A stretch of 52,221 nucleotides of DNA from Clostridia bacterium (GCA_017545905.1 JAFWXL010000098.1:1-52221); one strand, 5' to 3'. Counted from the first letter of the stretch, positions 40,217-47,977 are shown. Notes: a model not told the origin generated them from the letters alone. Program-made: numbers and translations.

Positions 40217-40245
40217 ATTATACTGAATCCTGCCGGGTGTGTCAA
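40217..40245 (-). promoter_or_regulatory. Promoter of the ZIP gene
   Basis: Reverse strand TTGACA (40240-40245), 17-base spacer, TATAAT (40217-40222); a perfect consensus promoter. Confidence 0.82.
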
Positions 40246-40288
40246 TCACTTACTGAAATATATTTTTGCGCATTTTTAAAAAAAAGGG

Positions 40289-40317
40289 TTGCAAAATCCG
40301 TTTTCCTGTGGTATACT
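40289..40317 (+). promoter_or_regulatory. Promoter of the tRNA-Ala transcript
   Basis: TTGCAA (40289-40294), 17-base spacer, TATACT (40312-40317). Transcription would run through a tRNA fragment and then the complete tRNA-Ala. Confidence 0.72.
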
Positions 40318-40347
40318 AATCATCGTTCTGAAACAAGTTCATAGCTC

Positions 40348-40405
40348 GGGGCATTAGCACAGTTGGTAGAACGAGATGGTTCGTTTACATCCCCAGCTTG
40401 TGTTC
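40348..40405 (+). pseudogene. Truncated tRNA-like copy of tRNA-Ala
   Basis: The first 22 bases (GGGGCATTAGCACAGTTGGTAG) equal the 5' part of the complete tRNA 109 bases downstream, with the same base before them (C). The anticodon arm and variable region are then missing, and the sequence reads AACGAGATGGTTCGTTTACATCCCC, where only a T-loop-like GGTTCG and a CCCC that could pair with GGGG remain. It cannot form a cloverleaf. Confidence 0.7.
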
Positions 40406-40456
40406 CTATAGAAAGCAGTTAATAGTGAGTCTGCATAAAATTCACACCATATATTC

Positions 40457-40532
40457 GGGGCATTAGCACAGTTGGTAGCGCGCTACATTCGCATTGTAGA
40501 GGTCACCGGTTCGAATCCGGTATGCTCCACCA
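40457..40532 (+). tRNA. tRNA-Ala (CGC) with encoded CCA
   Basis: Acceptor GGGGCAT pairs with ATGCTCC (one G-T). The anticodon stem CTACA/TGTAG encloses the loop TTCGCAT, giving anticodon CGC at 40490-40492 (reads GCG, alanine). T-arm is ACCGG-TTCGAAT-CCGGT. CCA is encoded at 40530-40532. The D-stem has one A-C mismatch (GCAC opposite GCGC), an unusual flaw. It is followed by a strong hairpin. Confidence 0.88.
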
Positions 40533-40533
40533 T

Positions 40534-40576
40534 AAAAGGACTGAAACTTTGATACAAGGTTTCAGTCCTTTTCTTT
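40534..40576 (+). terminator. Terminator of tRNA-Ala
   Basis: 13-bp stem AAAGGACTGAAAC/GTTTCAGTCCTTT (40535-40547 with 40559-40571) followed by TCTTT. Confidence 0.88.
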
Positions 40577-41094
40577 ATGCTCATGCAAATTCCTAATACT
40601 AAACGGCAAATGCACCCGGGAATATGAATTTTTCCAGCATAATTCCTTCGCCGCCATCACCGGGATAAAAAATCATCTGAAAAACCGCATAGAGGAAATG
40701 CACCCATCGAGGGAGGTGGGTGCATAACAAAACGATTGATTGGGCTTTCGTTTTGTCATTAGGGCTTGGAAATCATGAACACATGATGCTGGAGGCTCTT
40801 AGCCATCCCGGCAACGATGAATTATTGGGGCTATGGTATGCAAATGGAGGCAGAGTAACCCATGAGCATTTCAAGCATTGCAGCCTAGCATATCGAGCAG
40901 AGGTTCTGTGGTATATCTGAAGCTTTCCACTTTCTTATTCCCCTGCCCCGTCCATCGCGCATCGTATTCTGGGACAAAAAACCATATCGTTTCTATTCGT
41001 CATCAATCTGCGACGAATCCGTATTTTGTTTCTTTCCTTCCCGTTTCTTTCCCGCTATCATCTAAACAAATAACAAAGAAAGCGAGGAAGCAAC
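40577..41094. other. Gene-poor stretch between tRNA-Ala and the flavin gene
   Basis: No convincing gene. A 66-codon frame with a GTG start (40720-40920) has no ribosome site in a good position and no recognised motif. Noted sequences are a 9-bp palindrome ATGCACCCA...TGGGTGCAT (40698-40725) and the motif CAAAACGAAAG, read in reverse at 40744-40755. Both motifs recur at 51.85-51.96 kb. A weak promoter for the flavin operon may lie near 41030-41070, but I could not define it. Confidence 0.5.
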
Positions 41095-41730
41095 ATGAAC
41101 AACATCAAGAGAATGGTTCTTGCCATTCTGTGCGTACTGGCGCTCTGCCTCACCGCATGGGGCGCTGCTGCGGAGCCTGCGGATTTCATCGGCGAAAACG
41201 CATACGGCGCCGGCGGCGTCATCCGCGTACAGGTGACGATGGACGGCGACAAGATCGTCAAGATCAAGACGCTCGAACAGAGTGAAACCGCCGGACTGGG
41301 CACCACAGCAATCGTGCAGCTGACCAAGACGATCGTCAAGGCCAACTCTCTGGAGGTGGACAGCGTATCCGGCGCCACCCTCACCAGCATCTCGTTCAAG
41401 GCGGCTGTCCGTCAGGCAGTGGAAACCGCGCTTGGCGTCGATCCGACGGCGGGCATTGAGCTGGGCGAGAACGAGTATCTCGGCCTGAGTGAAAATGCGC
41501 TCGGCGGCAGGCTGCTCATCAAGGCGACCATCGCCGACGGCGTGATCTCCGCCATCGACATTCTGGAAGCCTACGAGTCCTCTGAGGTCGGCATTCCGGC
41601 GCTGGAAACCATGAAGCAGCGCATCATCGAAGCCAACTCGACCGAAGTGGACAGCATTTCCGGCGCGACCGTCACCTGCAAGGCCATCTGCGAGGCCGTG
41701 CATCAGGCTGTCGAAAGCGCAGCACAGTAA
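41095..41730 (+). CDS. Secreted FMN-binding protein with two flavinylation motifs
   Basis: 211 residues. A Sec signal peptide (about 1-26, ending AWGAAA-E) precedes two FMN-bind domains (about 30-115 and 120-210). Each carries the motif that ApbE uses to attach FMN to a Thr/Ser: DSVSGATLT (about 88-96) and DSISGATVT (about 186-194). It should be a periplasm-like or cell-surface electron carrier. The ATG at 41095 has GAGGA 7 bases upstream. It sits 42 bases before the FAD-dependent reductase, forming a two-gene operon. No apbE gene is in the window, so the flavin transferase must be elsewhere. Confidence 0.88.
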   Translation: MNNIKRMVLAILCVLALCLTAWGAAAEPADFIGENAYGAGGVIRVQVTMDGDKIVKIKTLEQSETAGLGTTAIVQLTKTIVKANSLEVDSVSGATLTSISFKAAVRQAVETALGVDPTAGIELGENEYLGLSENALGGRLLIKATIADGVISAIDILEAYESSEVGIPALETMKQRIIEANSTEVDSISGATVTCKAICEAVHQAVESAAQ

Positions 41731-41772
41731 TCTGTCAGGCAGCAAGCCTGAAAGAATAAAGGAGGCAACCTC

Positions 41773-43281
41773 ATGAATCGAAAGCTACTCTCTCTGTTCA
41801 TTGCCGTCATCATGGCAGTGTGCACCTTCGCCGCTTACGCCGCGGCCGAGGGGAACCCGGAATGGATGCCCGCTGAGTGGGACATGAACGCGGATGTTGT
41901 CGTCGTAGGCTTTGGCCCGGCGGGCGCCATGGCCGCGCGATCTGCCATCGAGAACAATGCCAGTGTCATCATCGTTGAAAAGGAATCCAAGGAATTCGCT
42001 GGCGGCTCTGCGGCGACGAGCGCGGCGTTCAAGGGCGTGTTCGAGGCGAAGCACCTGTATGAAAGCGCTCTGGGCAGAATGACCATGGAAGAAGCCCAGC
42101 GCATGTACGACCTTGAGGAGGACTGCATCCAGTGGCTCAACGACAGGGGCATGGAGTGGCAGGGCTCTGCCGTTGTCGGCAACGGCCGCGGCTTCTACGA
42201 TGCCGTGGTGAAGGCGATGGAGACGCTGGACGTGCAGGTGCTGTACGAATCCCCCGCCGTGAAGCTGATCGCCGACCCGGCGAACAGGGAAGTCCACGGC
42301 ATTCAGTGCAAGCAGGCTGATGGCAAGGATCTGTTCATCCGCGCCAACAAGGGCGTTGTCCTTGCGACCGGCGGCTATGCGGCCAACAAGGATCTGATGA
42401 GCCGCTTCCACTTCGCGGACATGATCGACTACGCCGTGGCCGGCGCGCCCAACCAGACCGGCGACGGACTGATCATGGCGCTGGACATCGGTGCTGCGCT
42501 GGACGGCGTGACCAACCAGCAGATCGAATGGTACACCTTCTCCTTCAAGGCTGCGAGCGATGAGATGGGCACCGGTATCGTCCACACGCCGCCGGCACTC
42601 GGACCCTACTCCCATATCTTCGTCAACGCCAAGGGCGAGCGCTTCATGGATGAAGAGATGCGCGTGACCCACAGCAAGTGCCAGATGCCGTTCCTTGCCT
42701 ATGACGGCACCCATCCGGTGTTCAACGGCTACTTCAACCTGCCGATGTACGTCATCTTCGATCAGGCGATGTTCGAGGGCGGCCCTGTCGGCTCCCATGA
42801 TGGCGGCTGCACCTACGCCTCCCTTTACGGTATCCACAACTGGAGCGAGGATAATCAGGACGAACTGGATCGCGGCTGGATCGTCAAGGCGGACACCATC
42901 GAGGAGCTCGTCGAGAAGCTGGCTGCCCAGAGCGGCAACGATCCCATCGACGCCGAGAACCTGAAGAAGACCATCGAGACGTACAACGCCGGCTGCGCCG
43001 AGCAGAAGGACGCTTTTGGCCGCTCCGAATTCATGCTGGATCCCATCGGCGAGGGCCCCTACTACGCAGCACAGCTCGAGCCGACCATCGTGTACACCAT
43101 CGGTGGTCTGTGCGGCGGCTCCAACGGCGAGACGCTCGACTGGTATGGCAATCCGATCCCCCGCCTGTATCATGCGGGCGACATCGGTCAGCCGACCAAG
43201 ATGCGCATCTCCGCGCTGTGGGGATGCATGGCGCTGGGCAGCATCGCGGGTGACGCCTGCAGCCAGCTGACCTCCCACTAA
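41773..43281 (+). CDS. Secreted FAD-dependent reductase, fumarate/urocanate reductase family
   Basis: 502 residues. A signal peptide (about 1-25) precedes a flavoprotein domain: DVVVVGFGPAGAMAARSAIENNASVIIVEK (FAD site, about 41-70), GGSAATSAAFKG (about 76-87), GVVLATGGYAANKDLMSRF (about 195-213) and the C-terminal GGLCGGSNGETLDWYGNPIPRLYHAGDIGQ (about 441-470). This is the fold of soluble fumarate, urocanate and related extracellular reductases that take electrons from an FMN-bound partner. The partner is probably the preceding gene. The organic acceptor is unknown; active-site residues differ from fumarate reductase around HSKCQMPFLAYDGTHPVF. Confidence 0.88.
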   Translation: MNRKLLSLFIAVIMAVCTFAAYAAAEGNPEWMPAEWDMNADVVVVGFGPAGAMAARSAIENNASVIIVEKESKEFAGGSAATSAAFKGVFEAKHLYESALGRMTMEEAQRMYDLEEDCIQWLNDRGMEWQGSAVVGNGRGFYDAVVKAMETLDVQVLYESPAVKLIADPANREVHGIQCKQADGKDLFIRANKGVVLATGGYAANKDLMSRFHFADMIDYAVAGAPNQTGDGLIMALDIGAALDGVTNQQIEWYTFSFKAASDEMGTGIVHTPPALGPYSHIFVNAKGERFMDEEMRVTHSKCQMPFLAYDGTHPVFNGYFNLPMYVIFDQAMFEGGPVGSHDGGCTYASLYGIHNWSEDNQDELDRGWIVKADTIEELVEKLAAQSGNDPIDAENLKKTIETYNAGCAEQKDAFGRSEFMLDPIGEGPYYAAQLEPTIVYTIGGLCGGSNGETLDWYGNPIPRLYHAGDIGQPTKMRISALWGCMALGSIAGDACSQLTSH

Positions 43282-43291
43282 TCCATCATCA

Positions 43292-43356
43292 GGCAGAGGC
43301 CGCTTACCTTCGTTTCTCATTCCGATGAAGAGAAACAGGGCAGCGGCCTCTGTTCT
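43292..43356. terminator. Long two-tier hairpin between reductase and TetR genes
   Basis: Outer stem CAGAGGCCGCT/AGCGGCCTCTG (43294-43304 with 43342-43352), inner stem GTTTCT/AGAAAC, then TTCTTTT. It terminates both converging genes. Confidence 0.85.
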
Positions 43357-43357
43357 T

Positions 43358-43903
43358 TTATTCAAAATACATGCGGATGCATTCAGGCCGGCATAGCTTT
43401 ACACGGCGGTTAACCTCCTCTATGGAGGGTTCATAGTCGTTGAGTATCCAATCTATCGTGGCTTGCGCACAAATGGATGCATACATCCGGATCGCGTAGA
43501 GCTGATCCTCCGTCGGCTCCGGAGCAGATGGATTCCGGTATTTCACAATATTCTGATAGAAGTACGCCGCAAGATAATCCAGCATAGAATTCTGCCCCCG
43601 ATAGGCAGCAACACTGCGATAGAACTTGCGGTGCTTCCTCAATTCTTCCAGATCACATACGCACCATTCTTTCGAGCGGCGGAGATCAGGCGACCCGCTG
43701 ACGATCGGATCCATCCAGGAATGATAGAGCCAGATGGCAACCTCGTATTTATCCGGGAAGAGCCGGTAAAATGTCGATTTGGAAACCCCGGCTTTCCTGC
43801 AGAGCTCCTGCGTGGAGATCTTCTCCAGAGAGCTGTTCTCCACCATCTCAATAAAGGCAGCAGCAATCTGCTCCCGTTCTTTCTGTTTGTTCGCTTCTCT
43901 CAT
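43358..43903 (-). CDS. TetR/AcrR-family transcription regulator
   Basis: 181 residues. The N-terminal TetR helix-turn-helix is ISTQELCRKAGVSKSTFYRLFPDKYEV (about 31-57). The C-terminal ligand domain is divergent, with many aromatic residues (YHSWMD, YRSVAAYR, YQNIVKYR). It probably controls the convergent flavin reductase operon or a distant target. The ATG at 43903 follows AAGGA. Its promoter (43941-43968) overlaps the end of the neighbouring transposase gene. Confidence 0.88.
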   Translation of the reverse strand: MREANKQKEREQIAAAFIEMVENSSLEKISTQELCRKAGVSKSTFYRLFPDKYEVAIWLYHSWMDPIVSGSPDLRRSKEWCVCDLEELRKHRKFYRSVAAYRGQNSMLDYLAAYFYQNIVKYRNPSAPEPTEDQLYAIRMYASICAQATIDWILNDYEPSIEEVNRRVKLCRPECIRMYFE

Positions 43904-43940
43904 GGTGCATTTCCTTCCGTAGCCAGTCTGATTGATTCTT

Positions 43941-43968
43941 ATTATACATCACAACATACGGTATGCAA
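43941..43968 (-). promoter_or_regulatory. Promoter of the TetR gene
   Basis: Reverse strand TTGCAT (43963-43968), 16-base spacer, TATAAT (43941-43946). It lies inside the last codons of the transposase, so the gene gained or kept its promoter at the element's edge. Confidence 0.65.
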
Positions 43969-44726
43969 ACACCCGTTCATCAAGTTTTCTTGATCTTTCA
44001 CCCATTTCCCCCTCCGTATAATCATATGACTATCGTCTAATTTGTTAACGGATTGACAGACACGATGTATGGTGCTACAGTTAGCTTTTCTTGTAGTTTC
44101 TGCGGAGAGATTGCGTATCGTTTCGCAGAGCCTATCTACAACCTTATTCAAGGAAGGAAATACTTGGTTCCGAAAACCTCGGAGCCGTATTTCCTTCCAA
44201 ATTTGTTCTATAGGGTTCATTTCCGGCGTATATGGCGGAATGAAGAACAAGTGGATATTATCCGGGATATCCAGTTTTGCAGATTTATGCCATGCGGCAC
44301 CGTCGCAACACAGAAGAATCCTATCATTCGGATAAATCTTGGAGAGGGTACTGAGAAACACGTTCATGCACCCACTATCACAGTTGGGCATAATCAGAAA
44401 ATGCCCTTCCCCAGCCAAGGGTTCTATCGCTCCATACACATACCGATATTCCCGTATATGATGGTACGGAACGCTGGGACGCTGCCCTTTGATCGACCAA
44501 CAGTATTTGGGCTTATTGATCCGGCCAAAACCAGCCTCATCCTGAAACATCAAGCGTACTTTTGGAGCACCCGATTCTTGCATTTTGGCTACGGTTGCTT
44601 TAAATTTTTTGAGGCTTCTATAGCCTCCTCACTTGCCTTTTTCGGATGTCTGGATCTAGGCATGATTTTTCTCCAGCCATGACGATGGAGCACATAGTAG
44701 ATCTGCGTATCACTTACTTTAGGCAT
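43942..44726 (-). mobile_element. IS630-family transposase, N-terminally truncated, split in two frames
   Basis: The larger frame (43942-44583) holds the DDE catalytic core of IS630: QDEAGFG, DGAAWH and YTPEMNPIEQIWKEIR. The smaller frame (44589-44726, 45 codons, start MPKVSDTQIYYVLHRHGWRK) gives the segment before it (the conserved PRHPKKASEEA). The two frames meet at an A AAA AAT slippery heptamer (near 44600-44610), so a -1 frameshift would fuse them. This is a known mode in IS630 relatives. The N-terminal DNA-binding domain (about 100 residues) is missing, and no inverted ends were found. Confidence 0.78.
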
Positions 44727-44728
44727 GA

Positions 44729-44884
44729 TTATTCCTCCTCAATGTGCTTGAACATCAAGCCGGTAATTACCTCGGGGAGACCAACCATGAATACTACCGC
44801 AGGATAAATGATATTGCTCCAATTGATGCTGCTAGCGACCTCTTTGGGAATCATGAGCAGAATCACCGATAATGATGGCGCTGA
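44729..44884 (-). pseudogene. Fragment of a multi-helix membrane protein
   Basis: 51 residues, no start: SVILLMIPKEVASSI..W..IIYPAVVFMVGLPEVITGLMFKHIEEE, then stop. The hydrophobic profile and position of the final charged tail resemble the C-terminus of spore germination permeases (GerAB type), but this is a weak match. The frame closes upstream (TAA), so it is a remnant left at the transposase's side. Confidence 0.35.
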
Positions 44885-44928
44885 TTATACACATGAAGCG
44901 GAATATTTCATTTTTGGGCAAAAGAGTC

Positions 44929-44956
44929 TTGCGGAATTTCCGCTTTTTAGTATAAT
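44929..44956 (+). promoter_or_regulatory. Promoter of the FadR-type regulator gene
   Basis: TTGCGG (44929-44934), 16-base spacer, TATAAT (44951-44956). The leader is long (about 180 bases) and starts with an operator. Confidence 0.75.
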
Positions 44957-44957
44957 A

Positions 44958-44977
44958 GACATAGGACGTATGACGTG
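44958..44977 (+). promoter_or_regulatory. Operator 1 of the FadR-type regulator
   Basis: GACATAGGACGTATGACGTG, starting 2 bases after the -10 box. 19 of 20 bases equal (in reverse) the site at 46082-46101. Position implies autorepression. Confidence 0.72.
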
Positions 44978-45142
44978 CAAACAGGCGTCAAACAAATGTG
45001 CCGTTCGCAGCGCACCTGGTAGGAACGCAGACTGGGCTGCAAAGTAGGCTGTACCCGCATCCATAGCATTTGCCGCCGGACAAACTATTGCGAACGAGGC
45101 AGCAGTGCTATAAACGATTCTCTGAGAAAAGGAAGAAAACGT

Positions 45143-45907
45143 ATGTCTCCAAAGATTCTGGGAAGCATTCAAAACCTAAAAAATAACGACAGTCCGCTAC
45201 CGGTTCTCGTTGCAGAAAAAATTCGCGACGTAATCATTGACGAGCATCTGGAAATCGGAGATAAATTGCCAAATGAGTTCGAACTTGCACAGAAGCTGAA
45301 TGTCGGTCGCGGCACGGTGCGCGAGGCAATCAAGCTGCTTGTGGCACGCAATGTTTTGGAAATTCGTCGCGGCACGGGCACCTTCATCGCGGACAACACC
45401 GGCATGGTCGACGACCCCTTTGGTCTTGCCTACATGGAGGATGATGTCAAGCTTGTTCGCGAACTCTTTGAAATTCGCATGCGCATGGAGCCCTGGATTG
45501 CAGAGATTGCCGCAAGGAAAGCCACGGAAGAGGATATTGAGCAACTCAACAAAAAAGCCTGTGAGGTTGAAGATCTGATTCTCGCAGGAAAAGATCATCT
45601 GTATAAAGATGAAGAGTTCCATGAGAGCATTGCTAACTGCACGAAAAACCGTGTGTTGCCAAAGCTGATTCCGGTCATCATGTACAGCATTCATCTGTTT
45701 GCCGAAATGAACCAGCACCAAAAGCTCAAGGAGACCATCACGACTCATCGTGCCATCGTGGACGCCATCGCTGCGCATGATCCCCAGCGTGCGTATGATG
45801 CTATGACCGAACACTTACAAATGAACAGAAATAGCATCCCGTCTCTTTCTGATTCCCAAAACCCGTTTCAGAATAATGATCCTTTCCACTCGTTCAACCC
45901 GAAGTAA
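45143..45907 (+). CDS. FadR/GntR-family transcription regulator
   Basis: 254 residues. Winged helix: GDKLPNEFELAQKLNVGRGTVREAIKLLVARNVLEIRRGTGTFI (about 33-77). The C-terminal all-helical FCD domain (about 100-230) has metal- or ligand-binding histidines, in EEFHESIA, SIHLF and THRAIVDAI. The class responds to sugar acids, fatty acids or small organic acids. The ATG at 45143 follows AAGGAAG by 6-7 bases. It lies upstream of the hydrolase-transport-dehydratase operon and shares its operator. Confidence 0.92.
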   Translation: MSPKILGSIQNLKNNDSPLPVLVAEKIRDVIIDEHLEIGDKLPNEFELAQKLNVGRGTVREAIKLLVARNVLEIRRGTGTFIADNTGMVDDPFGLAYMEDDVKLVRELFEIRMRMEPWIAEIAARKATEEDIEQLNKKACEVEDLILAGKDHLYKDEEFHESIANCTKNRVLPKLIPVIMYSIHLFAEMNQHQKLKETITTHRAIVDAIAAHDPQRAYDAMTEHLQMNRNSIPSLSDSQNPFQNNDPFHSFNPK

Positions 45908-45930
45908 GAGAGCTTCGGGTTTTTTGTTTT
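45896..45930 (+). terminator. Terminator of the regulator gene
   Basis: Stem AACCCGAAG/CTTCGGGTT then TTTTTGTTTT; the stop codon lies in the loop. Confidence 0.88.
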
Positions 45931-46038
45931 ATTCTACAACTCTTTGAATCGCATGTTTGGAGAGATTCGTCACGGCGCGGGATTATTGAGTGCTTACTAC
46001 AAACGAGCACAAAAGAGACAATTTTTTATGAAATAGGC

Positions 46039-46066
46039 TTGACAGTTCTCCCAAATTCTGTATAAT
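46039..46066 (+). promoter_or_regulatory. Promoter of the hydrolase-Tct-dehydratase operon
   Basis: TTGACA (46039-46044), 16-base spacer, TATAAT (46061-46066), 60 bases upstream of the first ATG. Confidence 0.82.
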
Positions 46067-46081
46067 ATAGATATGACGTCA

Positions 46082-46101
46082 CACATCATACGTCCTATGT
46101 C
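46082..46101 (-). promoter_or_regulatory. Operator 2 of the FadR-type regulator
   Basis: On the reverse strand GACATAGGACGTATGATGTG, one base different from operator 1. Upstream of it ATATGACGTCA adds a second half with TATGA facing TCATA. It lies between the -10 box and the start codon. Confidence 0.72.
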
Positions 46102-46125
46102 AAAATAGATCGGGAGGAATCATGT

Positions 46126-46935
46126 ATGAATACCAGCGCCGTGCGTATCCGCTGGATGAACGATGCATGCTATGAGATCCGTCTGCCAAACGGAAAGGCA
46201 GTGTTGATTGATCCCTACATCGACGAGAGCAAGTATGCCCAGTTGACCTACGACGACGTAGATCAGGCAGATTATGTGCTGATCTCACACACGCATTTTG
46301 ATCATGTGGTTGGGCTTTCGGCAATTCTATCCCGCTTTGAGCCGCAGATCTATGTGGGCAGCGTTTCCGGTATGGAACTAGCCCATCAATACGACATTCC
46401 TGGCTATCTGATGAATCTTTGCAGCGCAGGCGATGAAATTGTCACTGAAGATTTTATCCTTCGCTGTTTCCGTGGACGCCATACGAAGATCGGCCCTATC
46501 GACAAGCCCTCCAACTGGGAAGAAAACGTGCGCCACGAAGGACTTGATCCGAACACGGTTGCCCTCAACATGTTGGGGAGCTATGAATACATGATCTATG
46601 AGCTGGAGCTTCCTTCCAAGCTGCGCATCCTTGTCTGGGGCGGCGCAGCGACAGAGGATGCCATCGCTCAGGCCGCGCATTACGATCCGGATATTACCAT
46701 CGCCCAGCTTCCGCGTGAAACGCCGGAGCAGATCGGCAGGCTCTATGCAGCCATCGGCGGGCGCGTGATTTTCCCACATCATCATGACTTCTTTGTCGCT
46801 CAAGGTGAAGCTGGCATGAAGATCATCTCGGACACGGTGGAAACTGCCGCAAGACTTGCCCCGGACACCGTCATCTGTTGCCCGAAGAAGGGCGTCTGGT
46901 ACTCGGTTCAGACCGGCATCGACCCGGTTGAATAA
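46126..46935 (+). CDS. Metallo-beta-lactamase-fold hydrolase, UlaG-like
   Basis: 269 residues. The metal-binding motif is SHTHFDHVVG (about 54-63), with further ligands at FRGRHTK (about 114-120), LVWGGAATEDA (about 167-177) and FPHHHDFF (about 207-214). The fold suits a lactonase for a sugar acid lactone or a related ester. The ATG at 46126 follows GGGAGG by 8 bases. It is first in an operon followed by a secreted binding protein, a TTT transporter and a dehydratase, consistent with lactone hydrolysis feeding the acid to IlvD/Edd. That step is inferred. Confidence 0.85.
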   Translation: MNTSAVRIRWMNDACYEIRLPNGKAVLIDPYIDESKYAQLTYDDVDQADYVLISHTHFDHVVGLSAILSRFEPQIYVGSVSGMELAHQYDIPGYLMNLCSAGDEIVTEDFILRCFRGRHTKIGPIDKPSNWEENVRHEGLDPNTVALNMLGSYEYMIYELELPSKLRILVWGGAATEDAIAQAAHYDPDITIAQLPRETPEQIGRLYAAIGGRVIFPHHHDFFVAQGEAGMKIISDTVETAARLAPDTVICCPKKGVWYSVQTGIDPVE

Positions 46936-46956
46936 AAAAGCAAAGGAGAATGAACC

Positions 46957-47931
46957 ATGAAGAAGTCTATCGCGATCCTCCTCACTCTGCTCCTCGTCAG
47001 CCTCTGCGCTTTTGCCTGCGCGGAAGTCACCTGGCCGAACGGAACCGTCACCATTAAGATCGCTGCCAACGCCGGTGGCGGTACTGACAACTACGGTCGT
47101 GTCTTTGCCTCTGCCTTGCAGAGAGGTACCGGCGAAGCCTTCACCATTGTGAATGATTCCACCGGTAATGGCACGGTGGCCTTCGAGTCTGTCCGCAACG
47201 CCAAGCCGGATGGCAATACCCTGCTGTTCTACCACAGCACCATGGGCATCCAGTACTATCAGGGTGGCTATGATTACAATCCGGCTGACGAAAATGCCTT
47301 CACCGTCATCGCCAACTGCCCGAACGGCAGCAGCAGTGATGTTCTGGTCGTTCCAGCCAATGCTCCGTACAAGACCCTCGATGAGTTCGTGACCTACTGC
47401 CAAGAGCATCCGGGCGTCATCTTCGGCAACCAGAACGGAGGCTTCGGCCAGCTAGAGTTCCTGCTGTTGAACAGCCGTGCGGAGCTGAATGCCCGCTTCG
47501 TTGATGCCGGTGGTCAGGCGGATACCATCATCGCGCTGCTTGGCGGCAATATCGATGCCTGTTTCATCGGTGTTGAGGCTGCTGCTCAGTATGCTGAGTC
47601 CGGCGATATGGTTTGCCTCGCGATCTGCGACTCTGAACGCAGCGATTTCGTGAAGGACGTTCCGACCTTCACCGAGATGGGCTATGACATCGTTTTCAAA
47701 CCGACCATGATTGTCCTGGGACCGGCAGGCATGGATCCGGAGCTTGTCACCGCGATCAACAAGGCGTTCGACTATGTTTCCACCGATGCTGAGGCGATTG
47801 AGGCTTATGCCAAGATGAACCAGAGCTACACCCCGTCCACCGCTGAGGAAGCAAAGGATATTTGGGTGAAACACTGCGCCACCATCAAGGAAGTCTGCGA
47901 GCTTGCGGGTTACGACGTTTCCGACAAGTAA
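46957..47931 (+). CDS. tctC: TctC-type solute-binding protein of a tripartite tricarboxylate transporter
   Basis: 324 residues. A signal peptide (about 1-22, LCAFACAEV; a lipobox-like Cys is possible near 20) precedes a Bug/TctC fold with the N-terminal AANAGGGTDNYGRVFASAL and IVNDSTGNGTVAFESVRNAKPDGNTLLF segments. It binds a carboxylate in the extracytoplasmic space and hands it to TctAB. The ATG at 46957 follows AAAGGAG by 8 bases. A hairpin follows the gene and would let it be made in excess over TctBA. Confidence 0.93.
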   Translation: MKKSIAILLTLLLVSLCAFACAEVTWPNGTVTIKIAANAGGGTDNYGRVFASALQRGTGEAFTIVNDSTGNGTVAFESVRNAKPDGNTLLFYHSTMGIQYYQGGYDYNPADENAFTVIANCPNGSSSDVLVVPANAPYKTLDEFVTYCQEHPGVIFGNQNGGFGQLEFLLLNSRAELNARFVDAGGQADTIIALLGGNIDACFIGVEAAAQYAESGDMVCLAICDSERSDFVKDVPTFTEMGYDIVFKPTMIVLGPAGMDPELVTAINKAFDYVSTDAEAIEAYAKMNQSYTPSTAEEAKDIWVKHCATIKEVCELAGYDVSDK

Positions 47932-47977
47932 GCCGATTCTGACAGCACAAAAGAAAAACGATACATTTCGAAACCGG

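Noticed and set aside
40348-40532. Tandem pair of functional tRNA genes
   Set aside because: The upstream copy lacks the anticodon arm and cannot form a cloverleaf, so only the second is counted as a tRNA.
40720-40920. 66-codon gene after tRNA-Ala
   Set aside because: GTG start without a placed ribosome site, no recognised motif, and the start lies inside a palindrome. The frame could be chance.
41785-43365. A 526-codon open frame on the minus strand
   Set aside because: Antisense to the secreted flavin reductase, which is a clear family member with a signal peptide.
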